Source: Entoloma clypeatum
Taxonomy: Eukaryota > Basidiomycota > Agaricomycetes > Agaricales > Entolomataceae
Direction: 5' to 3'
Length of the DNA: 64,000 nucleotides
Assembly (NCBI GenBank): GCA_963565915.1
Contig: OY751488.1
Coordinates: forward strand, 4,030,001-4,094,000
Below, one piece after another: positions 22,390 through 32,824 of this stretch (position 1 is the first letter of the stretch; every line of letters starts with the position of its first letter). Both the position numbers and the translations under genes were made by a program. Under the pieces are notes generated by a model. It was not told the origin of the DNA. It did not search any database and saw nothing but the letters and a program-made list of their open reading frames with translations.

Positions 22390-24605
22390 CACCACTTGCT
22401 ATCATACCGCGACCTTGCCCTGCCCTCGTCGAGCCCTGCTCCAAGCCTGCCTGACCGCTCCCACCTCTCCAGTGCATAGGTGTCACAAATGCGCGACAGG
22501 AGCACTTGGTTGACTGCCCAATGTCTACTGATAAAATATTTAATTTCTCCAGCAAGTGGATCACCCTCTTGCAGCTCTTTGGTGGTGTTATCAAAGAAGC
22601 AATTCTCATCGAGAATTGAGGTGTGAAGTCGTCGTACCTCAATATTGCATCGATCAATTTCTTCTTTTGCGCGTCAGAGTCGCTGGTACTTGCGCATAGT
22701 CTCACATATCACAGGGTCGACCCAAGGCTGTGCGGCAATGTCATTTTGTGTGTCGCGAAGCAGATCGAACTCATCTAAAAACCATAATGTGAAACTTTGC
22801 TCCAGTCCAGTGTCGGCCGACCCAAAGGTGCAGCATATTGATTATACTGCTTGACGGCATTGCGAATGGCCTTGGAGTGATGTTGCAAGGACTTTGCGAT
22901 ATGGGTTTGCATCCAATAACCTGTGAATTTGATCAACAAGACATTGCGACAGCATGGGAAATGTGCCTGAAAACCTGTGTGAGAGAGATTGAGATGATGA
23001 AGTTCAAAGAGCCGTTTGATTACAAGAGCTTGAAGGTTATCGAGTGCTTGATGGTACTTTCTGGTGGCAATGAATTTCACAGTCTTCTTGTACTCAGGGC
23101 TCAATGGTGTCCAGCGCAATTGTATGTTCATCCAATCCTCGAGTTGGATGACCAAAATGCAGTCTAGTTGCTCATGTAGGTGGCAGCGTTTGGTATCTGT
23201 GCGGTGAGTGACGGAGAGGCCTTGACTATAGAGGTCTCTGGGGAGATGAAGTGGTAGTCATGAGGTGTTTGTGTTTGAAAAAGAGCCGATGCATCATCAA
23301 GTCGAGCTCTGAGAATATTGAACTATTGTCTCAGATGGATTATGACAAGAGACTCACTCAGCATATCTCATCTCCTCCAACAGCTCGACATATGTAATAG
23401 CATGGAGGTCACCCTCCGGTTCCTTCCCCAAGGTCTCGAAATAGTTGCGCTCACTAACGATGAAAGTGTCGAGGTCAGCTTCGTTCAGACCTTTGAGAGT
23501 CAGAACTTCCCGTATATCATTTGTATTCATGTCGATGATTCCAAGAGCTTGTAGGTAATTCTGGTGGAGCATGAGTGCCAGATTTTGATACTTGTCGGCA
23601 TCCCACTGTTGGAAGTATAGGTCAATAAATATTTGACGGTGGTACGCGGACATATAGCGGGTGACAGGTGTGAGTGAGTTAGACAAACTAAACACCCGCT
23701 CTAGTGTCTCAAGGTCCTCGAGACCCATGCCTTCGATGTTGTTTGGGTGGTGGCGCAACTGGCAAAGGTAATTGTGCAAATAGCCATGGAATGCGTTTAT
23801 GCAAGAACAAAAACCTTGTTTTTTGAAACTAGGGCCCAGAGATGTCGATTCATCAGTATTGCCGAAACTACATCCAATGTCGTAGCCGACAAGGTTCCTG
23901 TTGCCAAAGGTGTCAAGTCCCTTCGCAATCATTGCCAGAGGGTATTTTGCCCTTGACATTTTTTGATCAGATCCCTGCAGATGATGAAATCGAGGTACAC
24001 ACAGCTCGCCGCTCTGCACCATGTCCACTATCCAGAGCACAAAACCGTGTCTGCAAGCACTGGCGAAGATCCCTGTTTCTGAGAAAATCACCCACATTTT
24101 CTTCTTTTCATCTGATGCGGCCACCTTCCAGTTGTCCGTGTATCCAGAGACACCCGCATTGATGTTCCCATCTGTTGGATCACCAGCTTCATCTCCAGAT
24201 GTGTCTTCTTGATCTGTATCTGTGTCATCTGATCTAGACACCAGGCGAGCTCTAACTTCATCTGCAAAATGATCCACAAATTCCATTGAGAGGTAGTAGT
24301 CGCTATCATGAAAGACACGGGTGTCAGCTACTTGACGGCTGTCAATACCTTTGATATGTTTGAGCGAGTTGTTACTGTCCATCACCCACATCCAACGGTA
24401 CCTGAGCTCAGGTTCACCCGCCAACTGGGGTAATGTCAGTGAGGTGCAATGGGAGAAAATTTGCAACCAGGTACATACCTCATATGAACATGGTGGACAG
24501 GCATTGAGCACATGATAGTCTGGCATGTCTCTATCAAGGGCCTGAGCAATGTGCTTGTCTACAATGCGGCGAATGGAAAGGTAGAGGTCGAACGTATCAA
24601 ACAGA
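22390..24605 (-). CDS. KDZ-family transposase (multi-exon)
   Basis: The protein starts with DTFDLYLSIRRIVDKHIAQA and a cysteine pair (ACPPCSYE). The RNase H-fold catalytic core follows: first Asp in VMDSNNSLKHIKG (about 24375), second Asp in LVGYDIGCSF (about 23885), then NAFHGYLHNYLCQLRHHPNN with the conserved helix LEDLETLERVFSLSNSLTPV (about 23700). The 390-codon block 24526-23354 is open. After an intron or frame change near 23354-23200 it continues with RTHIAKSLQHHSKAIRNAV-like sequence (23155-22775) and KEEIDRCNIEVRRLHTSI (about 22640), ending near 22390. These are hallmarks of the KDZ class. The right inverted arm directly precedes its 5' end, so the arm probably supplies its promoter. 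Whether the splice structure is fully intact cannot be settled by eye. Confidence 0.85.
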
Positions 24606-24835
24606 CCTGCTAGATTTCAGATACTTGAGAATGAGACTCCTCACGGGCATGCGCAAGTGCGAGGGTGTTCAGGTGTTGGACCCTGGTTTGAGGCACAAAC
24701 ATGCGTAAATCTTCGGGAGACAGATTTCTTGACCGTAGACTTTGGCATCATACAGACACCATGGGCAAGGTACGTGGAGCAGCAATGGTGAGATGTTGTG
24801 GTCGAGTTTTGATGACGACGAATAACACTTGAGGG

Positions 24836-25245
24836 ATGGTCCTCTCGGATCAGTGGGGATTATGCGCGTTGAATGTAGGGTGGGGTATAGCAGTCAAAGT
24901 CCGAGCCTGTCGAATCCAGGTACCAGGGCTGTCTGGAGTGGGAAGGACACTAAGAACGGGGTCCAATGTTGATGTCCAACAGCTGGCTACATGCCAGAGG
25001 GTGAGTTGTGTGCGGGGGGTGGTAGCAGGATGACAAATAACACTTGAGGGATGGTCCTCTCGGACCAGCAGAGACTGTGCATGTTGAATGTAGGGTGGGG
25101 TATGGCGGTCAAAGTCCGAGCCTGTCAAATCCAGGTACCAAGGCTGTCTGGTGTGGGAAGGACACCAAGATCAGGGTCCAATGTTGATGTCTGGCAACAG
25201 CTGGCCAGGAACCATGGAACTGGAAGACAACATGCCAGAGGATGA
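24836..25245. repeat. imperfect tandem duplication of about 215 bp next to the right KDZ arm
   Basis: 24836-25030 and 25051-25245 are diverged copies of one sequence (both hold AATGTAGGGTGGGGTAT). The first copy lies just outside the part of the arm shared with the left side and leads straight into the transposase 5' region. Confidence 0.75.
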
Positions 25246-26030
25246 GTCGTGTGGGCACGGCAGCAGGAATGCCTCCATGTTGTGAGGATGTCAGTGGTGT
25301 TCTGCAAGTGACAATTAGGCAGTGTACGGGATGGGGACTGGCAAAGCCAGTGCGTCTGTTTCACTCCGAGTCAGGTTTCCTCATGCGCCAGGGTGATAGG
25401 TGCCGTTGAACGAGATCAATTGATGATCAATTATTCTTCACACAGAGACGTGGGTGGTCTGATGGCCAGCGGCAGATGTAGAGACGTGGGAGCGGTCGCA
25501 GGCAGGGTCATGGTGGTAGTAGCAAAGTGAAGACACGCGGTGGGCAGGTGTATATATAGGCTACTACACATGTCTGGGTGGAGCCAGGGTGCAGCTGCGG
25601 GGGAGAGGTGTCTCGATTGGCAGGACTTGGTGGTACTGTGGTGATGGACAACCAGTCGCACATGGCATGCTCACGAGAGGGGATGGGTATGGAGGCCTTC
25701 CGATGGCAGTTTGATTAGCAAAGACAACCCCGCTTGATGGCAGAATGGGCGGGAGGATGCTTTGGTGGCATGGTGATGGGCAGGCACAGTGTGGTAACAT
25801 TGAGATGTTGAGCGGGAGGACTTTACTTAGTGTCATTGATGGCAAGGCTTGGGAGACGGAACGGAATCTCCAACATTGATGGGAGAGATCACTCAAACTA
25901 ATAATAGATGGCGCGAGAGGTACCTTGATGGGCGGGAGGATGCATGAGGGTTGTTGTGATAGACAGGCAGGCGGAATGATGAGGGGGGGGCATCGTTGAT
26001 TGCAGGAAACCAAGGGGGTGTCGGAATGTG
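24971..26030 (-). repeat. right inverted arm of the KDZ element
   Basis: The reverse complement of the left arm, almost identical over the inner about 830 bp and about 90% or less toward the outside. A TATATATA at 25551-25558 faces the transposase gene. The arm is uninterrupted where the left arm carries hAT-1. The outer limit is uncertain (about 26020-26040). Confidence 0.75.
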
Positions 26031-26078
26031 ACTACAGCCACACATGTCGGACTTTTTTTTTGACCTTGCTAGACCCCC

Positions 26079-26453
26079 TGTAAGGGTGACCTTACGATCC
26101 AAGACTCGAACTCAGATACTTGCAAGGGAGATCCGAAGAGAAAGTTCTAAGGATTCCCCTGCAAGCTAGCGAGATAAATAGTAAAATGAGATATGAAATA
26201 AGAGATAAAACAAGACGCATGAATGATGAGCAATGATCGGGAGTAGGGATGGGGGATGAATGGAAACAAGATGAATGATAGTACCTGTGATCCGATGTGT
26301 GGAGTAGCGGATGGGGGCGGAGTCGTCGGATGCGGAAAGGCTGATAAGATGTCGGAGACAGCGGATACGATCGGAGGACGTCGGAGATGGTGGAATAGAA
26401 AGGAAAGGAAGAAAGGAAAGGAAAAGTGAAAAGTGAAAGTGGTTGCCCTTACA
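26079..26453 (-). repeat. LTR of the 1-2255 gypsy family, lone copy
   Basis: 375 bp bounded by TGTAAGGG and CCCTTACA, homologous in reverse to the LTR at 1960-2255 (shared CTTGCAAGGGAGATC, GAAAGTGGTTGCCCTTA). No internal element follows. Flanks are C-runs on both sides, so a CCCCC target duplication is possible but ambiguous with a polypurine tract. Confidence 0.75.
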
Positions 26454-26941
26454 CCCCCCCCCCCCCCCCACTCCCCTCCTTCCTTCCTAATATAGTATGT
26501 TATGCCCACAAACATATATATTTCTGTGAAAAACATGAGATAAAATAAAGGAAATACATGGCCCTCTTGCTCAATTACAAAATCGACGAGTGCCGGCGCA
26601 AGGCACTGCACCCACACCTCTGCCTACAGCCACTGCAGCAGCTCTGAGCTCTTCTTCCTGTGCGCCGAGAGGCTCAGGGTGCACAGCACCTCTTGGAGGT
26701 CAGGCAGCAATGAGGGCGTGCAGGAGGGCAAGCACCGTTGATGTGCGTTTGAAGCCACAGATGTACACGCCGGCGGCAGAGAGTGTGGAGGTGGTTGGAG
26801 GTGGTCGGGAAAAGTGAGGGTGAGGATATATTGGGATGAACAAACAAAGATAAGATTTCAGATCAAACATTCACAAAACCTTCGTCGCCCTCCTCGCGGA
26901 TGGTTTTAGGAGCCTGCAGTATTTCGAGAAATTTTCAAGTA
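26454..26941. other. gene-free stretch
   Basis: Starts with a C-run. The GC-rich block 26590-26820 has an open frame on each strand, but I recognise no protein. Confidence 0.35.
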
Positions 26942-27453
26942 TGGTGCAGTGCGCCTTAAAGCCGCTACTTTTGTACAACCAAAATTCCTCCTGAAAAAAA
27001 AGTCAGATTTCTTAGTCCTTTAGCCAAAATGCTTGTTTTGATGAGAGGAACAAAACCCTAAAACGGTTTGTCAAAATACTCAAAACTGTGGAAGTTCTTG
27101 TTTTTGGGGTGGTCGATTCCGCCGCCTAGTACCAAACAAGGTAATTACATGTCAAATTGGGCTGCGACCCGCTCTGGAACCCTTCTGTGTGATGTGTAGC
27201 GCCGTGAACTGAATGCTTTGACCTGGATTTGAGCCTGTTTCGCATCCAGTCCACCCCGATATGCCTCCATCCATCTTTTCATCCTATGCTCCCATTTCCG
27301 GATGGTCTCAACGGATACTGATGCAAGTGCGTCCGGCATGTTTTCCTTCAACGTCTCGAAAGTGTAATCACAGTGCTCCCGAAGATTTGATTTTTTTTTG
27401 CCGGGCAATTCCGCCGCTGTCCAAAAGTGGCGGCCGTAAGGCGCACTGCACCA
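26942..27453. mobile_element. TA-flanked TIR element (512 bp), Tc1/mariner-like
   Basis: 32-bp terminal inverted repeats (TGGTGCAGTGCGCCTTAAAG... and its mirror ...AAGGCGCACTGCACCA) match at 29 of 32 positions and are flanked by TA on both sides (26940-26941, 27454-27455), as expected for the Tc1/mariner superfamily. It keeps one 87-codon ORF from a larger parent and is otherwise an internally deleted derivative. Confidence 0.8.
27145..27408 (-). CDS. N-terminal fragment of a transposon protein inside the 512-bp element
   Basis: 87 codons, reading away from the right TIR. It contains a helical motif with SVETIRKWEHRMKRWMEAYR and ends VPERVAAQFDM. It resembles DNA-binding N-terminal segments found next to transposase domains in basidiomycetes, but no catalytic part remains. 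Function by itself is doubtful. Confidence 0.4.
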   Translation of the reverse strand: MPGKKKSNLREHCDYTFETLKENMPDALASVSVETIRKWEHRMKRWMEAYRGGLDAKQAQIQVKAFSSRRYTSHRRVPERVAAQFDM

Positions 27454-27531
27454 TAGAATACTTACATTTTGCTAATATTATATGTTTCTGAGGTCATGCA
27501 TCTGTAATCTATTCAAGGCTGAAAACAATAA

Positions 27532-29716
27532 TCAAAGAGTATATAAAAATCCTGGTTGGCCCTCCAGGGGTTCCGTGAGCTTTCCTGCCCTGGACAGCCT
27601 GTTCAAACGCCGGAAATGGAGGCTGGTGAGACACAGGACAACGATCAAGAGGCATTGTGATCCAATAGCTGTTGCCAGACCAGGGAGAAATCGAGGTGCA
27701 TCTTCTGTACGGAACGCGAGGGTGCCTATAACAGCACCGACACTACCAAGCTTTAGACCACTTTGGACTGCTCTTCAGAGATAGACTTCATTGACATCTG
27801 TCGCAGGGAACAGCGGCATAAGACATACCTTTTCGAATGAGAAACTAGATTGTTGGAGGCCTAGTAAAAAAGATCAGCGGCCGCATCCTAAAGACACAGC
27901 GGGAAAAGATACTTGCGTAGGCCATGACGCCAGGCCCAGTTCCCTGGTTCCCACAGATAGCAAGAAAAATGCCTGCAAGGAGGTCAACAATGAACTGGCG
28001 GAATTGGACGGTGTATTACCGAGATATCTGATTCCACTGCGGGAGGCAAAGGCTGTCATGAGCAACCCTGCGATGCAAATGAGGGCGGATATAACGATAA
28101 AGCCAGTTCGATGCTTTGTTTTATCCGATGCCCAAGAGAGAAACACCATGAACACGATCTGCTACCTACAATCAGGTATTATTCGGATTCTTCCGGCCTG
28201 ACGTACGGAACAGAAGTAAGGTGGTGCGCTCTGCAAAATAAAGTTCATGGTGAGCAAGTTACGGGCTGAGTGTGACTCACGAGAAGTAGAGACTGTGTTT
28301 TGCTCATTCCCATGCCTCGGAGGATGATCGATATGAAGTAGGCTTGAGCATCTAAGCACACGTCGTGAATATTGTTTCTCATGGAGAGACAGGATGGACA
28401 AACATGCGGGTAAGGAGATACACGCGGACATGATTCCTATCGACGTTCAAATTGTGAGTCAGTGCATGGCCAACTTCTTAGGCCTTGTTCCCGAGTGCAC
28501 TTACCATATGCCCAGAGAGTCCAGTCACATAGATGTTTTAATACCACCTGTTTGTTTAATGGATCAGGAATGGAGTCTCCTCGATCCTCTTCGACGCGTT
28601 TCAGGACAAGAGCAGTTTGCTCTGCCGTGAGGAATTTGTTTCGATGAGGGAAGTCTGGGACGAAAAACCAACACAGCACTCCAAAAAAGAGAGTCAGGGA
28701 ACCCTCGATTATCTAACGCCATCCATTCTTGGATGATAAAGTGAAATGATTGTCAAGGATTTGATACTCACAAAAATCCATGCCCAACCCTTGATACCAC
28801 GTTGTCCGTCAAGCAAGGTGAACGTGTATGCTAGTATCGGACTCAAGGCACTTATGGCTGTAGGTACCAAAAGAAAGTAAGCAATTCTGCGACATCACCA
28901 TGAGCATCACTTCCAAACCACGTCGGAGACACACACCGCTTCTGTACTTCGTGACGTTTGTACCTGGGGCTTGGTCAGTCTCTTGGGCATCCATGTGGAT
29001 CGTTACTAGACTGACCAGGTCGGGATGATAAAAAGCATTGCCGGCAAGAGGGAGGCCTGGGGTCAGCATCAGCCGGGATTTTCTAAGATGTGGCAGATAA
29101 TCTACCCCGAAGCTTCCCAGCAAGAGGCGCATCAAAACGAGACAGCCCCAGGTCGGCACAAATGCCGTTGCGAGCTGAACAGCACCCGATGCGGTGATGA
29201 TAAACGTCAGCCAGTTACGCACGCCGACCTTCCGCATTGCGAGTATTCCGGGTAGTTGCCTAACAATGTCACGACCTCAGCAAGGCACACGAGCAGGAAA
29301 TACCTCACTGACAACAAGATGTAAGGGACAGAGTCAAGCGACGATATGATGCTGTAACGATTTCCTGTTTGGAGTTTCTTGACATACACAGGATCAGGAT
29401 GGGAAGAGAAGCAAAGAATGATGGAGTTGCTGACGAGATCGACACCCATGCCTACAGTGTATGCTGCTCCAAGGTTGATTCGATCCATGTCAAGAAAAGA
29501 AAACAGCAATGCTAAGATAGGTAAGATGCGCCAATCGACATAACGCCTACAGATATGTTGTATGAGTGGTCGCAGAGCTTGAGTATAATCATTGCCATAC
29601 ATCGTCTTCTTCTCAAGCACAGAGTCATAAGCGCAATCGTCGCCCTTAGCCTTGATCGATTCAACGGAGGACGTTTTTGACTTAGATGGATCGTCAACCT
29701 TCGATATGAACGGCAT
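27532..29716 (-). CDS. MFS permease, anion:cation symporter (allantoate/Dal5-like) family, copy 1
   Basis: A multi-TM plasma-membrane transporter assembled from several exons. Exon 1 is a hydrophilic N-terminus (MPFISKVDDPSKSKTSSVES), followed by a 54-nt intron (GTATGG...CTGTAG). Later exons encode RYVDWRILPILALLFSFLDM; RYSIISSLDSVPYILL; QLPGILAMRKVGVRNWLTFI; TAFVPTWGCLVLMRLLLGSF; ILAYTFTLLDGQRGIKGWAW; DFPHRNKFLTAEQTALVLKR; and KTKHRTGFIVISALICIAGL. The C-terminus is LEGQPGF-LYTL, stopping at 27532-27534. This order, including the DWR and WAWIF motifs, fits the ACS family, which takes up organic anions such as allantoate, nicotinate or related compounds. The substrate is not predictable. I found no stop inside the exons I could trace. 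A tandem copy lies at 32825-35007. Confidence 0.75.
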
Positions 29717-29919
29717 TGAAAAAATAGGAGGGTAACCACTGGGGTCACTGTCGGAAAGCGCTTTATGTATAGTGGTTCATCCGTCGAGAAAAGACAGGGC
29801 CGTGCGTATAATCTTAGGGTCATCGAGTGGGAACACGTCTCATCCGTACCATGAATCAACCTCCCACTCTTACGTAGTGCTGCCGCGTGGCGAGGTACCA
29901 GCCTGATGTATTGCAGCTC

Positions 29920-30198
29920 CTATTTTGCAGGAGACGGGTCCGCGGTGCGAGGCTCGCTGCCGTGTCTGCCGATCACCGTGAGGAACCACAGCGGATGATG
30001 ATCAACAGAGGCAGGCACGGTCCGTTTCGAGGTGAAGGGTGACTCGGAGAGCAGGAGATCTGCCACATTGGAAGCATCCTGATGATACATAGTTGTAATC
30101 CCAGGCAAGATCATGTCCAGGCAGGCGCGTGCCACCTTGAGTCCTGTCTCCCAGGGAGAAATACCTCGCTCATACGGCCAGCTCAAGTTTCTCATCAA
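29920..30198 (-). CDS. possible amidohydrolase fragment
   Basis: 92-codon frame directly upstream of MFS copy 1 on the same strand. The stretch NLSWPYERGISPWETGLKVA followed by LPGITTMYH-Q-D resembles the (S/L)GTTT..H.D region of chlorohydrolase/guanine-deaminase-type amidohydrolases. The metal-binding start (HxH) and the rest of the barrel are not found, so this is at best a remnant. The assignment is tentative. Confidence 0.25.
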   Translation of the reverse strand: MMRNLSWPYERGISPWETGLKVARACLDMILPGITTMYHQDASNVADLLLSESPFTSKRTVPASVDHHPLWFLTVIGRHGSEPRTADPSPAK

Positions 30199-30291
30199 GT
30201 GAACCCATCAGCATGTCACATCGCACAAGGAGGGTGCCAGGTTTGCCGGGGTTATCTTCTTTTCAGTGATGTCCTAACGACAAGATGTTAG

Positions 30292-31240
30292 TCAAAAAAC
30301 GAGACTACAAAATTCAAACCACCATGTGAGTCGTCGAATATAACTATCCATGCATCTTTAGAACCTGAAGACGTGGAAGCCCCTCACGCCCCAATATATT
30401 TCATATGCCAGCACTGTAATGTGAAAACCCCCCAGGTCTACGAAACATTTTGATCCCAGATGTTGAGAGGCAATCCAAGGACGAAGAACTTCCATAACCT
30501 CCCGGGCGGGGCACAGTACTGAGGATTACTGAGGAATGGCGATAAGCATGCCATAATTCCATCACTTGCGGGGCGGGCGAGCGAACGATGAACACTGAGC
30601 ATACTAGAGTTGTTAGTCGTGGCTGGAAAGTCGAGAAGGTTGGACGAAGACTCCCCTCGTTGACTCGGGGTATGTACGTTTTCTGATTAATCGTTGCACG
30701 CACCCGCTCAGGCTGTAACGTCAGGTGCAAAGGAAGGCCGCTTGAAGTAAACTGCCTGAATCACAGAGGCTTTTGGCGTGAGAAGGAGACTATGTACCTC
30801 TGCCCGCAATTCGACCAGACCATCCTACGACCGGTCATTTCGAGTCCTTCTCATCTTTCCATTGGACCACACTTACCCCATTTTCAGGTTGCCAACTTTC
30901 CCTTCCGCCCAACACGGGTGCAGGCCCGCGCGTCGCCTTAGATGGGCTTTCGATTATCTTCTGTTATCTAGCAATCACGGCATTAAGGGTTCCAAGGCCT
31001 GGCAGCGGTCAGAATAACAAAAGCGTGAGTTGACAGAATTTCCGCCGACGGTCCACGGAGTGCGATGCTAGGATTCGGTTGCAATTGGTGAGTCAAGAAG
31101 AATTTAAATAAGAAGGAAGAGCACGTTGAGAACTAGTATGTACATACATGTCAATACGATTGCAAAGTCTTGTCACTTGTGTCGCTGTCGCGATTGCTTG
31201 TAACCGTATCACGCGTTACGACGAGCATGATTTAAAAACC
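30292..31240. other. gene-free stretch
   Basis: Nothing recognised on either strand, apart from short chance frames. It probably holds promoter sequence for the OPA3 locus. Confidence 0.4.
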
Positions 31241-31248
31241 ACACCCCA

Positions 31249-31757
31249 GGTTCCGCAAACTCTGCGTGAACTCTGTACAGATGATGCACCGAAGTCAGGA
31301 TGCAGACTCAGCTCGTGAGCGAGCCGGCAGAGCATAATCGACCTCTTTCTGAAACATGGTGCGTAATTTTGTCGTCTGTCACCTCTCTACCTTCACCCCT
31401 CTGTTCATATAGAAAACGGCGCCAACGCCATCGCGGAGGGTTTCCTCTAGTCCATTGCAGCTGCACTCATAATAGCAAAGACGTGGCTCTCATCTCGCAG
31501 CCGGTCCGAGCTCGATGCCCTCTGGACAAAGGTGACGGAACTCAACAGTCGGGTGGACAGTGTGGCTGAGAGAGTGACTGGGAGACAGATCTGCGTAAGG
31601 ACCGGCGGCAGAGGTGCGTTACTCTCCCTATCCCTTGTGGCACCAACAGTTGATGCTGCGCTTTTGGAAGAACGAGGAACTTGCATGTATCCTAGAACGT
31701 GTAGTGGAAATCGGTCGAGTTCCAAGACACGCGGCGGTTTCCGCGCACATCATTAGC
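31249..31757 (+). pseudogene. OPA3-like protein pseudogene
   Basis: OPA3 proteins are small mitochondrial proteins with a conserved core. Here FRKLCVNSVQMMHR is followed after a one-base frame change by QTQLVSEPAEHNRPLSET. After a typical intron (about 31361-31414, GTGCGT...ATAG) come ENGANAIAEGFL, an in-frame TAG, and SIAAALIIAKTWLSS. A coiled-coil part follows (WTKVTELNSRVDSVAERV), then ELACILERVVEIG in another frame. Gene order and intron are those of a normal copy, so it is not a processed copy. It has at least one stop and two or more frame changes. The functional paralogue is presumably elsewhere in the genome. Confidence 0.75.
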
Positions 31758-31859
31758 ACCCCACCGAGGCCCTCCTTCGTCATCGCCCGTTCGGCCCCCA
31801 TCTTAACACCGTCTGATATGTCTTCGCAAGATACTCAAATAAATGAAAACTTGGATCCC

Positions 31860-32824
31860 TGATTTTTACAGATAGATATCATATGGAACAAATCCAATGC
31901 AAAATGTTCAGGAACCATACCGGATGTATATAATGGTACAAGATAAAGCTGGTAATGCATGAAAAGGAGTGGTCATCATCAGCGAAAGAAGGGATAGCAT
32001 CCCAAGACCAGAAAACATAATCACGTCACAGTAAATCCTCACGCATTACGTCGTCTTCCTCGCCAATGATTATCTCGACCGCCCCGAGCACGTTATCCAA
32101 CCACGTCAAGACCACTTCCCGGACGTTGTGCATCAGGCTATGGGCGTTTCTCGATGGAGAAAGGCTTCACGAAGCCGATGGTGAACCTGCACCGCCCTTG
32201 AATCGTCAAGACACTACATAGCAAGCCAATGATAGCCACACCGCCTTTGACCTTCCGCCACGGCACTGTTTATCAGCCACGCTCTGAGGGTCACTCTGTT
32301 GATCCTTTCCGACCCCTTTTTCTCATCTGCCCTGTGTTGCCATGCTAACTCGAACGTGTCTCTCTACGTTGCCCGTTTCACTCAACCTTTTGTATCGTTT
32401 AGGCTGCCTTGCAACTTCATTCTATCGTTGAGTGGTTGCATCTGGCTCTCTGTTTCTCTGCCAAGTCTGCCTTGTCGGGCTGTCCACCCCGCCAAGTACT
32501 TATTTGCTTGCTTCGGAAAGTCGGGCCTCTCGCGGATATTGGTGCTCCCCTGTTTCTAGGGTCTTATGCCAGTGAGCGATGATAAGCATTCGTGCGCATC
32601 AAAAACCAGGTCTCCCGGATGCTGAGAAGCAGTGAGAAGCTCTGACGAGTAAAAACTAACTAGGTTAGCCTTCTCCACCAGCACGAGTCATCGTCTAGCG
32701 TTTGATACAGTATTTAGTAGTTGCTCAAGCGCCGCCACTACAGGACGAGGCACTCTCCACATGTTTCTGTGGTCAAACGGACATCTCTATTACGAAGTCC
32801 TTGTGCCAGACCGTAAATGAACGA
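31860..32824. other. stretch with no identified full gene
   Basis: Apart from the possible exon at 32026-32137, nothing is supported. Short frames around 32300-32560 do not resemble proteins. Confidence 0.35.
32026..32137 (-). CDS. possible last exon of an unrecognised gene
   Basis: Minus-strand exon of about 37 codons (MHNVREVVLTWLDNVLGAVE, then an acidic end, stop at 32026-32028), preceded by a plausible 3' splice site (CCCATAG). The amphipathic composition looks coding, but I could not follow it upstream (32140-32820) and recognise no family. Confidence 0.25.

Larger units (their letters stand above)
12940..26030 (-). mobile_element. large KDZ-type DNA transposon with about 1.06-kb inverted terminal arms
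   Basis: Two long inverted copies of the same sequence bound the region. The left arm is 12940-13184 continued at 16091-16921 (split by hAT-1). The right arm is 24971 to about 26030 in reverse. The inner about 830 bp match almost perfectly; the outer parts are more diverged. Between them, on the minus strand, lie a KDZ transposase gene (22390-24605) and a multi-exon gene of unknown function (17081-20710). Without the two hAT insertions the element is about 9.6 kb. Outer ends are approximate because the arms diverge there and I found no clear target duplication. KDZ (Kyakuja-Dileera-Zisupton) elements are large DNA transposons expanded in mushrooms. The arm-to-gene link is inference from structure. 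Confidence 0.65.

Noticed and set aside
26074..26458. CCCCC target duplication for the lone LTR
   Set aside because: Both flanks are C-runs and one may be a polypurine tract, so the duplication cannot be asserted.
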